Shown piece by piece: positions 11,853 to 24,551 of a stretch of DNA of 64,000 nt. Source of the DNA: Massariosphaeria phaeospora. Lineage: Eukaryota > Ascomycota > Dothideomycetes > Pleosporales. The stretch spans positions 1-64,000 of the forward strand of contig JAADJZ010000025.1 of assembly GCA_011032825.1 (NCBI GenBank), given 5' to 3'. The notes under the pieces are model-generated. The model did no database searches. It saw only the letters and a program-made list of their open reading frames with translations, and was not told the DNA's origin. The first letter of the stretch is position 1. The number at the start of each line of letters is the position of its first letter. The translations under genes and the position numbers were made by a program.

Positions 11853-14800
11853 GCTATTATAAGTTTAGTATATTAATAGCGCTATTTTAAAGCTACGTTC
11901 TAGAGCAAAGAAAAAATAAGCTAGCTATTTGCAAAAGTAGTTTGTTTAAATCTCGTACGTTAAGCTTGTTTTGAAGCTGCTATCTATTATCTAGTTAACG
12001 TTGTACTAGCTTTTAGTAAATACTTTTTTTTTAAATTTATCTAACTAGCTCAAAAGCGCTAGAATTGTAGAGCTTTTACTACTTTAAAAAGTACTTTGTA
12101 TATATTCAAATCTTTTGTAATACGCTATAGGCAACTAGCAGCTAGTTACTTAATAGTATACAATTTCGAACTAGCACGTTTAAGTTAACGAGTAGCTACG
12201 ACGCTAGAAAAACCTATAGCGCTAGTACGTAGAGAAACTAACTAGCAAATTTATTTACTAAATTTTGTAGCTATGCTTTCAAAACTTTTCGCTGCAAAGC
12301 TTTAAAGTTTTTTTTTTTGCTACTTTTTTTGCTACTTTTTTTGCTACCGCCGTTATTACTACTAGCAACGCTACTAGTTTTTATTAATTAAAAGCTTGTA
12401 CGTTTTTGCTTGTTTTTAAAAGCACATTTGTTTTTATACTTAAAAAGCGCTAATTTTATAATATTCAACAGCGCTTGCGTTGTAAATTAGCTATTTTAAT
12501 ACTTTTATACTTATATCGCGATAATATAGCTATTAGCTAAGTAGTAGTTTTTAAATTTTTTAACGTTGCTTTAAAGTACTAAGCAAACGTAACTTTTGTT
12601 CTAGCAGCTAGCGTTTTAATATTACCAACAATTTCTAATGCCTATAATAGAACTATTACTTGCAACTTTTACTTGTTTTACTTAATTAAAGCTTTTTTTT
12701 TGTATCTAAGTAGCGATTTGTAAGCGAATTTAAATAACTATACCTACGCAAAGCTAAGTTTGCCAAAAAGCACTTTTAAGTAGTGTATTTTTTGTTAAAA
12801 CTAAGTTAAAGTTAATGTAAGTTTTGTAAGTAGTTGTTTTAAAAATCTTTTTTGCTAATACTTTAACGCGCTTAAAACTTGTTGTATTATTTTTTTAAAT
12901 TACTTTTATAGCTTTAATTTGCTTGTTTTGCTTTGCTAGGTATATAGTAGCGTATATGCTTTAAATACTTACTTAGCAAAATACAAATTCTTTACTACTT
13001 AATTTGCTTATTGCTACAGCCTAGCGCAGCTTACTTACAAAAGCAGCTAGTTAAACTCGCTATTATTAGCTTTAGGTATACTATTTTTATTTAAGTTACT
13101 AAATAAAGCTTTTTATTATACGTTTATATTAACGTTAACAAAGCTTTTATATAGTAATACTAATAAGTAGTTTTTTTAAGCTAGCAAAAGTAGCTTAAAC
13201 GCCTAAGTAAGCTTTGCTTAAAATAGTAGCACTTAAGAAGTAGTTTTTGTAGCGCTTGCAATTTCTACAACTTTATATTTAGCGCTTTTTTTATATTCTC
13301 TACTAATTTAAACTTAAGTGCTAAATTGCTTAAGAGCTTGCTTAGCAGCTTGTTGTTATTATATTTAAGTATAAACAAGCTAGATTTAATAGTAGCAAAT
13401 AGCTAGCTTTAAGTGTTACTAGAAATTTTGCTTAATAGTTTGCGCTACGCTAGCGCTAGCAGCTTAATTAAATTCTAAGTAAGTTACTTACTTTGCTTAT
13501 TAGCAACTTTTGCTTTTGTTGTATTTAGTAGATTTATACTTTGTTTAAACAGCGTAGGCATTTTACGCAAGCATTTGCTTATACTAGTAAATATTAAGTT
13601 TGTATAACGCATAAGCGAGCGAAGAAAATGTAGCGCTTAGATTTTCTATGTAGCTACTAGCAAACTTAATACCAAATCTAAGCTTTACGTTTAAGTAAAA
13701 AATAATAATAATAAAAGCTAAATATAGTTTGTATAGCGCTAATATAAGCAAAATATTTTGTATAGTACTAATTTAAGTGTTGCTAAATACTGTTTCTTGT
13801 TACGATTTAGGTTTTACTAAGCAAAGCTACGCTAGCTTATTAGAAAGCACTAAGCTTACTAAGTACTCAAAACTCGAAAACTATATATTAGCAAATTACG
13901 TAATAGTTTGCGAGTTTTAAAAAGTTTCGAAGCAACTCTAGAACTTTAGAACTCTAGAACTTTTAGAACTTCTAGAATAAGCTTAGTATATAGTTAAAAC
14001 AACGAACTTTTATAGCTCGTTGTTTTTAATTATTTTATTTAGATTTCGATCTACTAAGTTAACTTTTTCTTTGACTTTAATAGTTTTTGCAAAACGAAGC
14101 CTACTACTACCTAGTATTAAACGCTTTACAATTTCTTTAATTTATTAAACTTACTTATCTTTCGAAAACTAACTCTAGCTTAATAAACAATTATTTTAAG
14201 TTCGCTTAACTTTTACAGTTTTATATAGGCTAGCGAATAGATAAAAGTTAAGTTAAAGTTAAGTTACTTTTTTTATAACTCTAACTTAACTTTATTTATA
14301 TACTTAATTTTTTAACGCTAGTACAGAGTTATAGTTAAGTTAAGTTAAATAAATTTTAAGTTAAAGTTAAGTTATCTCGCATAGGCTCTAGGCTATAGTT
14401 AGGTTATAGTTAGATTATTATATTTAAAGTTTACATATTGTATTTTAACGTTAGCAAAGTACAAGTTGCTTAAGTTTATTACAAATTATTATTATAACGT
14501 AGAATTAGTTGCATTTTAATAGCTAAGTACAATGCAACGTCTACGCTAGGTATTGCTAAAAAATTTAGAATTATTATAGCTTTATACTACTAGAACAAGT
14601 AGTAACTAAACTTTAGCTTCTACGTTTACTACAAACTTTTCTTGTACTTTCTATAGTATTTTTTTGCTAAATTTATGTTTTTTGTATTAATTATTACTCG
14701 TTCCGCGTGTATAGCGTTAATATTAGTATCTATTAAAGTTAGTATTGCACTTAGCAACAAGTAAAAAGCTATACTTTTAAAAATACTAATTAAAAAAGCT

Positions 14801-15950
14801 TTTGTTACTTTTTGTATAGCTTTAATTGCACTAGCTTAAAAGCGTAGATTAGGCTTAAACTCTTGCGCAATTTTGCGAACTAGCTAACTAAATAGCAGTT
14901 TGCGCATAAAAAGCTTAGTTGATTTTTAGTTTCGTTGAATTTCGCGCAACGCAATAGCTGTATGTTGTTAAAAATTAAGCTATAATTAACTACTAACTAT
15001 AATAAATTACTTTTTTGCTTTTAGTAGTAAAGCTTTTTTATACTACTTGTTGTTAGTTTCTTTTTATTCTTGTACGAATTGCTAGATTTGCAAGCTACTT
15101 TCGCTGCAAAAAGCTTTCGCAAAGCTTTGCCGCTAGTAGCAAAATAGTAGTAGTTAGTTTGCTTAGTGCAAGCTATTGCAAAAGAATTACTACGTATTAA
15201 GTATAGTATAAAAAGTAAAAAGTTGTAATAATTATTCGGAATAATTACGATAGGTAAGAAAGCTACAAAAGCTGTAGTAAAAGTACGTGTTTTAAGTAGC
15301 TAGTAGTAAAGTGCTAGCTAAAGCTGCAGCTTTTATAGTAGCGCACAAGCTACTTTATACAGCTTTTTACTACTTTACTTTCTACTTCTACCTACGTACT
15401 ACAACTAGCTTTATTGTTACTTACATTTATTACAAATATAATAGCCGCAATTAAGCAAAAGCTTAACGACAAAATAAACTACGAGCTTAATAATAAGTTG
15501 CTTTTACTTTACAAAATTAAAATTCTAACTAAGTTTAAGCTAGCAGAGTAGAAAGCGCTTACAAATGTAATTATTATAGAAGTTTATTACAGCATTTGCT
15601 AACAAACTTAAAGTTTTAAGTTTAAAAAGCACGAAGTTCTTAGCGTACTAGCAAATAGCAGTTGCGTTAGATTACAAAAAAAGCGCTCTACACATTACAA
15701 ACTACTATTTAAAAATTAATTAAGCAATACTACTTGCGCAACTATTTAGAAAAATCAAATAGCTTACTTAAGTGCTAAAAAAAAAAACTATTGCAAATGC
15801 TAGTGCAAAAAATTAGCAAGCAAAATACTAGCTTAAAAAAAAGCTTAAAGCGAAAGAGAAGTTTACTACGTTGTCTATGCACAACTAAAAAAAGTAGTTA
15901 GCAACTAAAATTAAGCTCTTAAATAAGCAACGCTACTGCGAACAAAAAAG
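11853..15950. other. AT-rich decayed sequence, mostly unassigned
   Basis: No intact gene. The stretch contains a T-rich triplicate (TGCTACTTTTTT units near 12,318-12,345), a fragment with hAT-type ends (14,226 onward) and a short near-tandem CTAGAACTTTAGAA-type repeat at about 13,935-13,980. From about 15,400 to 15,940 a plus-strand frame is relatively open, with charged helix-like composition, and stops immediately before the palindrome. I do not recognise its product. Confidence 0.45.
14226..14430. mobile_element. Probable hAT-type short element fragment
   Basis: Begins TAGGCTAGCGAATAGATAAA, close to the end of the hAT-type copies at 33,973 and 56,940, and continues with the same (G)TTAAGTTAAAGTTA words. 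The other end and the target duplication could not be placed, so the right border is approximate. Confidence 0.5.
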
Positions 15951-15952
15951 TA

Positions 15953-17805
15953 ACGTAATCTACTACTAAGTAGAACACTTTACTAAGTAAAATAAAAAGC
16001 TTTAGCATAACCAACTTATGTTACGCATTTTTAATTTTATTGCTATTAAACAAAAAGCCTACGTACGTCGTGCTAGCATTTAATTTAGAAAATGCTTTTG
16101 GATTTTTTTTGCACGTTTGTGCATTGTACCTAGTTTTGCCGCAGTTTCTACAGCGCTATAGAGCTAGTTAAGCTCGTTTTTAATTACTACTACTACAAGT
16201 TTTCTTTAATTGCTAAAGCTTTGCAAACGCTTTAGTAGCTACTTGCGTTGTAGTACTTTTATACTCTATAGTACTACTCTACTAAATCTACTTTCTTTTG
16301 CGCAATTTTCGCTTAGTTATTTCTGCTAGTTGCTTTTTAAGTTCTTTGTTGCGAGCAGCAAAAAGCGCGTTTTAGTGCAGCATTAGCTTACTACTTTTTA
16401 TAAGCTAGAAAAAGCCTGCTTAAGCTATAACAAGTAATTAAGTAAAAAACTTGCGTACAAGCTTTAACTAAGATCTAAACTCGTACGTATTACTTAGTGT
16501 TTTTAACTACTACAGCGTTTTTAGTGCAAAAGTAGTAGCAAAGTAATAGCTATACTTTAAAACGATTAAAAACTACTTACGCGTTAATAGAAACTAGCTC
16601 TAAATTTTAAAAGCTTTTTTGCAGTTCTTTGTTGTAAACACTTTAAAAAACGCGTTTTTAAAAGCTAGCAAAAAGATTTTTTTGTTAATATAAAAAACGC
16701 GCTAGCGTGCTAAGTTTCTAATACGCTAAAAGTACTTGCGCTTTAATAGCAAAAAGCAAACTACGTTAAGTAGCTAAAAAATGTGCAACAGTAAAGTAGC
16801 ATGCAAAAAGTAAAAAGTTTGTTTTTAAAGCAATAGTTTTTAAACTTTTAGTTAAAGTAGCTTTTGTGCTCGTTAAGTATAAGCAGCTTGTATACTTTTA
16901 TTTAGCGCGCTTTTGTATGCGCGTTAAAGTGCTTTAACTACTCTAAACTAAGCGCGTTGTTAGTTTAGCTATTTTTAAAAACTAAAAGCTTTTAATTGCG
17001 TAGTATTAAAGTTTTTTTGTACTACGCTAAAATGTAAACGCGTTTTTTGTAGATAATAAAAAGCGAGATTGCGTACTTAGTAGCGCAGATGCTTTGAATT
17101 ACTATAACCTACTTGCGATTACCTAGCTAGACTAGCTTAAAACGAGCGCGTTTTTCTAAACTTGTAACAACTTTTATAGAGCTAATAACGCTTATTTAGA
17201 AACTAGTTTTATTAAAGTTGTGCACGTCGTTGTTATAAACGCTGTACTTAGCTTTGGTTTTCTCTACTAGCTTAAACTACGCGCTAATAATCGCAGAATC
17301 TTTTTGCAGTATTCTCTGCCTATTCTTTGCTTAATTAAAAGCTATTTTAAGCTTAGCTAAACGCGTTACAAAGCGCTTAGTTTAGTGCTTGCTAACTAGT
17401 TTACTACTGCGTATAACTAGTAGTTTTATTAGCTATATCTACTAATCTCGCACAGTCGAAGCGCAAATTCTTGCGAATCGAAGTTAAGAATATATTAAAC
17501 AATTGTTTGCTTTTTAGTTGTAGTAAGTTTATGTTAAGCGTAGCAAGTTTTAAAGCAATGCGTAACTTCTTTGCGTTAGTAAAAAAGTATTGTAAAAAGT
17601 ACTTTAAAATGCCTTAGCAGCGCGTTAAAGGCTTTAGAATTGTTAGCTATTATAAGCAGAAAAAGCAAGCTAAATTCTGCTTTTTTTAGTTAGTAGATAA
17701 TTGCGCGTTTTGTTGTTGAAACACTATTGCGTTAATAAAAGAGTAGAAGTTTTTGGCAGAAACTATTCTACTTAGTAAAGTATTCTACTTAGTAGTAGAT
17801 TACGT
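15953..17805 (-). mobile_element. Fot1/pogo-like element in left palindrome arm
   Basis: An 1,853-bp element with inverted ends ACGTAATCTACTACTAAG, flanked by TA (15,951-15,952 and 17,806-17,807). The decayed DDE transposase reads on the minus strand: CENP-B-type helix-turn-helix first, then the first catalytic block, then the CMPPHxSHxLQPLD-like region reduced by stops. It is the mirror copy of 19,130-20,975. Confidence 0.85.
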
Positions 17806-18215
17806 TAGTAAGTTATTTAATTAGTTTATTACATTATTGTACTTACAATACGTAGTTAAGTAGTTTTAAGCAAAACTTTAGCTTTGTCTATAAGAAGTAA
17901 GCTTGTAATTATTACATGTTAACTTTCTAATAGCACAAAAACATTCTTAAACAAATTACCAAAGTACTAAAAAATAAAAGAAAAATTAAAAGTTAGCTAA
18001 TGTCGCGAATATTTAGCGCTAGCGAGGCTACTAATAGAATTATACGTTTGTATCTACTTAAACAAATTAACTAAGTTAAAAAATAATTTTCGTTTAAAAA
18101 TAAAAAAGGCTAAAATAAAAATTAGCAAAAGTTTGTAAAAACGTTACTCTAGAGAATCTAACACTAGTAACTGCTAAAAAACTAAAAGTAAGTTATTATA
18201 GTAGTTTATTATATA

Positions 18216-18728
18216 ACGTACTTTATAAGTTCGCCGAACACATAGGTTCGCCGAACACTTGTTTTTACTAAAGAAAATTAATAATCTAAAGCTTAATAAC
18301 TCTAGATCTACTTAATAGAATTTTCTAAAAATTTAATATGTTATTTCTGTATACATTAACTTTTCAATTCTAATATTACTAAGCTCTACCTAGTCTAATT
18401 CTAGAGATACAAAAAATACGCTAATAATTCTTGTAATTTAGTTCTTTAGCTTTTAATACTAAGCTAGAGCTTATAACTTTAATTTAAAGTTTATAGCTTA
18501 GTAGTAATTTTAAAGGAATTCTATAAGTAGATTCTTTATTATAGCTGTTTTTAGAATACTAGGTAGAGCTTAGTATATTAGAATTGAAAGTTATGTATAC
18601 AGAAATATATTAAATTTTAAAAATTCTATAAAGTAGATCTAGAGTTATTAAGCTTTAGATTATTAATTTTCTTTAGTAAAAACAAGTGTTCGGCGAACCT
18701 ATGTGTTCGGCGAACTTATAAAGTACGT
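18216..18728. mobile_element. Foldback element at palindrome centre
   Basis: A 513-bp element flanked by TA (18,214-18,215 and 18,729-18,730). Its inverted repeats of about 180 bp begin ACGTACTTTATAAGTTCGCC and include two copies of the word GTTCGCCGAACAC. A loop of about 170 bp (about 18,400-18,567) separates them. There is no coding capacity. The end sequence is shared with pogo family A at 24,781, which suggests it is moved by that family's transposase. Confidence 0.82.
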
Positions 18729-19129
18729 TATTAATAAACTACTATAATAACTTACTTTTAGTTTTTTAGCAGTTACTAGTGTTAGATTCTCTAGAGTTAA
18801 CGTTTTTACAAACTTTTGCTAATTTATTTTAGCTTTTTATTTTTAAACGAATTATTTTTTAACTTAGTTAATTTGTTTAAGTAGATACAACGTATAATTC
18901 TATTAGTAGCCTCGCTAGCGCTAAATATTCGCGACATTAGCTAACTTTTAATTTTTCTTTTATTTTTTAGTACTTTGGTAATTTTTTTAAGAATGTTTTT
19001 GTGCTATTAAAAGTTAACATTGTAATAATTACAAGCTTACTTCTTATAGACAAAGCTAAGTTTTGCTTAAAACTACTTAACTACGTATTGTAAGTACAAT
19101 AATGTAATAAACTAATTAATAACTTACTA

Positions 19130-20975
19130 ACGTAATCTACTACTAAGTAAAACACTCTACTAAGTAGAACAGTTTCTGCTAAGAACTTCTACTTCTTTAT
19201 TAACGCAACATGTTTCAACAACAAAACGCGCAATTATCTAACTAAGAAAGTAAAATTTAGCTTGCTCTTTCTACTTATAATAGCTAACAATTTTAAAGCC
19301 TTTAACGCGCTGCTAAGGCATTTGAGGTACTTTTTACAATACTTTTTTGCTAACGCAAAGAAGTTACGTATTGCTCTAAAACTCGCTACGCTTAACATAA
19401 GCTCACTGCAACTAAAGAGCAAACAATTGTTCAATATATTCTTAACTTTAATTTGCGAGAATTTGCGCTTCGGCTGTGCGAGGTAGCAAATATAGCTAAT
19501 AAACTACTAGCTGTACGCGGTAGTAAGCTAGTTGGCAAGCACTAGGCTAAGCGCTTCGTAACGCGTTTAGCTAAGCTTAAAATAGCTTTTAATTGAGCAA
19601 AGAATAAGCAGAGAATACTGCAAGAAGATTCTGCGGTTATTAGCGCGTAGTTTAAGCTAATAGAGAAAACTAAAGCTAAGTACAGCGTCTATAACGACAA
19701 CGTGCACAACTTTAATAAAACTAGTTTCTAAATAGGCGTTATTAGCTCTATAAAAGTCGTTATAAGTTTAGAAAAACGCGCTCGTTCTAAGCTAGTTTAG
19801 CTAGGTAATTGCAAGTAGGTTATAGTAATCTAAAGCATCTGCGCTACTAAGTACGCGATTTCGCTTTTTATTATCTACAAGAAACGCGTTTACATTTTAG
19901 CGTAGTACGAGAAAGCTTTAATACTGCGCAATTAAAAGTTCTTAGTTTCTAAGAATAGCTAAACTAACAACGCGCTTAGTTTAAAGTAGTTAAAGCACTT
20001 TAACGCGTATACAAAAGCGCGCTAAGTAAAAGTATACAAGCTGCTTATACTCAACGAGCACAAAAGCTACTTTAACTAAAAGTTCAAAAACTATTGCTTT
20101 AAAAACAAAATCTTTACTTTTTGCATGCTACTTTACTTGTTGCACATTCTCTAGCTACTTAACGTAGTTTACTTTTTTTTGTTAAAGCGCAAGTACTCTT
20201 AGCGTGTTAGAGACTTAGCACGCTAGCGCGTTTTCTATATTAACAAAAAAAGCTTTCTGCTAGCCTTTAAAAACGCATTTTTTGAAGTGTTTACAACAAA
20301 GAACTGCAAGAAAGCTTTTAAAGTTTTAGAGCTAGTTTCTATTAACGCGTAAGTAGTTTTTAATCGTTTTAAAGTACGGCTATGTACTTTGCTACTACCT
20401 TTTGCACTAGAAACGCTGTAGTAGTCAAAAACACTAAGCAATACGCACGAGTTTAGATCTTAGTTAAAACTTGTACGCGAGTTCTTTACTCAATTACTTA
20501 TTACAGCTTAAGCAAGCTTCTTCTAGCTTATAAAAAGTAGTAAGCTAATGCTGCACCAAAACGCGCTTCTTGCTGCTTGCAACAAAAAGCTTAAAAAGCA
20601 ACTAGTAGAAATAACTAAGCGAAAATCGCGCAAAAGACAGTAGATCTAGCAAAGTAGTACTATAGAGTATAAAAGTGCTGCAGCGTAAGTAGCTACTAAA
20701 GCGTCTACAAGACTTTAGCAATTAAAGAAAACTTGTAGTAGTAGTAATTAAAACGAGCTTAACTAGCTCTACGGTGCTATAGAAACTACAGCGAAACTAG
20801 GCACAATGCGCAAACGTGCAAAAAAATACAAAGGCATTTTTAAATTAGATGCTAGCACGACGTACGTAGGCTCTTTGTTTAATAGAAATAAAATTAAAAA
20901 TGCGTAACATAAGTTGGTTATGCCAAGACTTTTTGTTTTACTTAGTAGAGTGTTCTACTTAGTAGTAGATTACGT
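19130..20975 (+). mobile_element. Fot1/pogo-like element in right palindrome arm
   Basis: An 1,846-bp element flanked by TA (19,128-19,129 and 20,976-20,977) with ends matching the left-arm copy. The plus strand gives a broken pogo/Fot1 DDE transposase. The helix-turn-helix region is near 19,430-19,700, the first Asp block near 19,715-19,735, and the DDE_1 core continues to about 20,200. Trp and Gln codons have turned into TAG/TAA. Confidence 0.85.
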
Positions 20976-20977
20976 TA

Positions 20978-22574
20978 GCTTAAATTAAGAAATTTAACAA
21001 AAACTAAGAAAAGCGTAGTTGTTGAGTATATACTTAAGCTTATATCGCGCGAATTTCTTTCTAAGCTCGCAGCTGTAGCTAATATAGCTAATTTCTTGCG
21101 CGCAAAGCGCAATCTAGGCTAGGTTAGCTTAAACTAGCTTAGTACGTAGGTTATGCATTGCTCTAAGTTTACAATAAAGTTTAATCGCAAGTACAATTAC
21201 AAAAAAGCGCTTTGCAAGAATTTTAAAGTTATCTAGAGCTAGTTTCGCTTAGTAGCTAACATAAAAGCTAAGTATAGTATCTAAAATATAAATACGTACA
21301 ACTTTAACAAAACAAGCTTTATAATAGGCTAGATATTAACTAAAGCAGTTGTTACTGCTTTAGAGAAACGAGAACAGCTAAAGGCAATACAGCAAAGCAA
21401 TAAAAAGTAAACAATAGTTATCCAAAGCATCAACGCAATAGAGTAAGCTATTCTAGTTTTTATTATTTTTAAAAGCTACTATTACTTTTTTGCTTAGTAC
21501 AAGAAAAAGAATCTACTTTAAAACTAGGTTATTGCAGTTTCTAAGAAAAGCTAAACAACAAATAAACTTAAGCTGCGGTAGTTAAAGCACTTTAATAAGT
21601 ATACAAAAAAAAAGTAGTTAGTAGCTACTAACTACTCGCAATTGACGGCTATAAAAGCTATAACTCGCTTGTATTCTAGCAATACTACAAAAAAAACAAG
21701 ATTATTACTATTTGCATGCTTTTGCACTTATCGCACTTTTTGCAGCTTTTTAATGTAAGTTGTTTTGCTTTTTTTAAAAAAGCGTACGAGCGCTAAGCCG
21801 AAGATTTCATGCGCAACTAAATTACTTACATTACAAAACTTAAGTTTTTACTATACTTTATACGCGCTTATAATGCAGCAATTACTTTTAGTAATATTCA
21901 AAAAAAGTTTTAAAGCGCTAGATTAGTTTTATTTAACCTAGAATAGGTTATAACAGCTTTTAACATTTAGCTACGTACTCTATTACTACTACTACTTATT
22001 AACAACAAGCTTTAGTAGTTGCAAACTCTAAGCAATACTTTTAAACTAAAGTCGCAATTAACGCTTGTAAAAGCAAGAATTTAAAAGTATATAAATAGCT
22101 TACCAACGTCTATAGTAAAAGCCTTTAAAAAAGTTTTTAAAAAAGCAGCTATTATCGCGCACAAGCTAGTGTTAGCGCAATAGAAAATAGCTAAGCTAAA
22201 AATAGCAAATAAAGCTGCTACGCAACGTAAATCGCATAAAAGAAAGCGAGTTTAGGTAGAAAGAATTTTAATAGGTAACGTTTAACTACTCTAAAGAAGT
22301 TTAAAGCGCGTAGTAATAAAAAAAAGCTAAAAACGCAAGTGCGCGCTAAAGTAGGTAAACTATTTCAAAAATAGTGTAAATAGTGTTATTAAGCTAAGCA
22401 CAACGCGCGTACGTATAAGCAAGTAGTAGAAATAAACTCTAAATAATATGTTGTATTATATTACTCTACACAAAGCTAAAGTAAGCTGTTTTGCGCTAGA
22501 ATAGAGTAGTTTTGGTAGAAGCTTGGCAAAAGAAATGCACGAACTTGTGTAATGCACGAACTCGTAAAGTACGT
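20978..22574 (+). mobile_element. Fot1/pogo-like family A, 5'-truncated copy
   Basis: Matches 25,040-26,644 of the family A element, starting with CTTAAATTAAGAAATTTAAC directly at the palindrome's outer TA and ending ...GTAAAGTACGT, followed by TA (22,575-22,576). The left inverted end and first 250 bp are missing. The right subterminal repeats read AATGCACGAAC rather than the family's TTCGGCGAAC, so it is a divergent terminus. The transposase frame has many stops. Confidence 0.8.
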
Positions 22575-22576
22575 TA

Positions 22577-24110
22577 TAGCTTTTACAAAACAAAAAAGTT
22601 TATGCAATACGTAAAAAAGAATTATATATAGTTGTTTACGCTGCTTTTTTACACAACGCACCTACTATAGCTACTTAATATTAGCTATCTTTAACTACTT
22701 AAATAGTATTATAGTTGCTAGTTAAACTAGGCTGCGCGTACTAAGTTAAAAAACATAAACAAAGCTAACTTTATAGCTACTTTAGTAGAGATTAGGTATT
22801 TTACATTTACTTATAGTACTATCTATAGTAGCTAGAAACGTATAAGTTTTAAGCTATTTAATTCTAATACTATACTATTTTAATTAAAGTAGTAGAAAAA
22901 TTACTTTAGTAGCAACAATAAAAAATTACCTATACTTCTTTTAGCAATTATACGCTCTACTACTTTCTAGATTATTTTTTTGCTACTACTAAAAGTTGCC
23001 TAGTTGCTATCTTAAGCGCTAATCTAATACTATTATTATATTAAACTTAACTTTAAGTAGGTATAGCTTATAAAACGCACGCTACTACTTAAAATAACGC
23101 TAAAGCTAGTAGAGCTAGCACTATAAAACCAAATAGCTTTACGTAGTTATTTCTTTTCAATTAATAGCTACTATAGGCTATAATAAGCTAGACTAGTTAC
23201 GTACAAAGCTTTTAAAAGTACCTCGCACTAAATTGCTACTAAAACAGCAATTCGTTTCTTTTATACGAATATACTATATTTATTACTATACTATTAATCT
23301 ATTTTAAATATTATTAATTCTACGATTAAACGAAGTTTTACAAGTACTAGGTAATGCTACCTAGTATATACTTAAAACTATACGCTAAATTTACACGCAA
23401 AAGCTTTTTGTACAAGCTATGCTACGTTAATACCTACTTTGTAAAGTAGCTACTAGCGTTATTAAATAGCAAGGCGTTTTTGCGTTTACTTACATAGTAG
23501 AAAGCTTAAAGCGTATGCTTTAGCAAATAAAAGCAGTAATTATAGCTAAAAATAAGCGCTATTATTGTAAATAGCGCGCGCTTAATATTAAAAGTAAATC
23601 TATTTACTTTTAAAACGCTTGCGCAATATTTTAGCAAAAGTAAGTTAATAAAGTCTATTGCTTTACTAGTAAACTTGCTACTAAATAGCTTCGCAAAATA
23701 ACAAAGATTTCTAATAAATACTTTAAGCTATTACTTATAATTAAAAACTAGAGTTGCAAGTATTTTAAGCGCGCTACGTTAAGCGTTGTAGCTTAACACA
23801 GCGTTGCTTACTAAGTATATACTTTTAATAATAAGCGCTATAACTATAGCGCAGCAAGAAATCTTGCGTTTATAAAAAAGCTAAGTTTCTTTAAGTATTA
23901 CAAAAAGTATACTACAATAGATTTAATACTTACTTATAAAGTAGCTAGCTAAGTGCGCTATATTGCTAATTTTTATACTAAACTTTTTACTTTACTCAGC
24001 TAGTAGCGCGCTAAAGATAATACTATAACTTAAAAAAAATTACTTTACTACTTACTTTGCAACTTAGTTTTACAAGCGTTAAGATTAAGTTTTAATTAGC
24101 TTTTGTAAGT
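22577..24110. other. AT-rich decayed sequence, unassigned
   Basis: No intact gene. It includes the inverted partner (about 23,148-23,345) of the repeat at 4,203-4,437. From about 23,400 to 24,050 frames are broken by stops and the composition resembles degraded coding DNA, but no family was recognised. Confidence 0.5.
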
Positions 24111-24551
24111 AACGTATTAGATTATTACTTTAGTTAAACTATTACCTTAGTTAGTTTTCCTTAGCACAACCAACTTATTTTAAAGAACATTAAATTAATT
24201 GCTATTAAACAAGAAACCTGCGTACGTCGTGCTAGCTTTAGATTTAAAAGCTTTTTTTGTATTTTTTTAATAGGTTTGAGCATTGTGCTTTGTATTACTA
24301 TAGTTTCTACAGCGCTGTAGAGCTAGTTGTGCTTTTTCTTAACTCTTTTTACTACGCGCTTTCTTTAATAGCTAAAGTGCTGTAAACGCTTTAGCAGCTA
24401 CTTGCGCTAATTTGTTACTATACTCTATTGTACTACCTATTTAAATTCGCTTCTGTTTTCGTAATTTTCCTTTTGTTGCTTCTTCAATAGTTTTTTTAAA
24501 GCTAGAAATTTGATTGCGCATTAGCTTAACCTAATAGGCTATCTAGTAGAA

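Larger units (their letters stand above)
15953..20975. repeat. Five-kilobase palindrome of two inverted pogo copies around a foldback element
   Basis: The left arm (15,953-18,215) reads as the reverse complement of the right arm (18,729-20,975). Each arm contains one complete pogo-like element, about 400 bp of further sequence and half of a central foldback element. Correspondence was followed base by base at several points, for example 17,620-17,700 against 19,240-19,320. Differences between arms are almost all C/T or G/A, as expected if both arms were mutated after duplication. Outer flanks are TA on both sides, but they do not form a joined empty site. Confidence 0.85.

Noticed and set aside
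12318..12345. CRISPR-like or satellite array
   Set aside because: Only about three T-rich short units with no spacers; simple low-complexity sequence.
19262..19486. Plus-strand open frame of 74 codons
   Set aside because: It is the N-terminal remnant of the pogo transposase, already covered by the element.
20235..20441. Open frame of 68 codons, with a near copy at 58,211-58,417
   Set aside because: Both are antisense to the decayed pogo transposase; their similarity reflects the repeat, not a conserved small protein.
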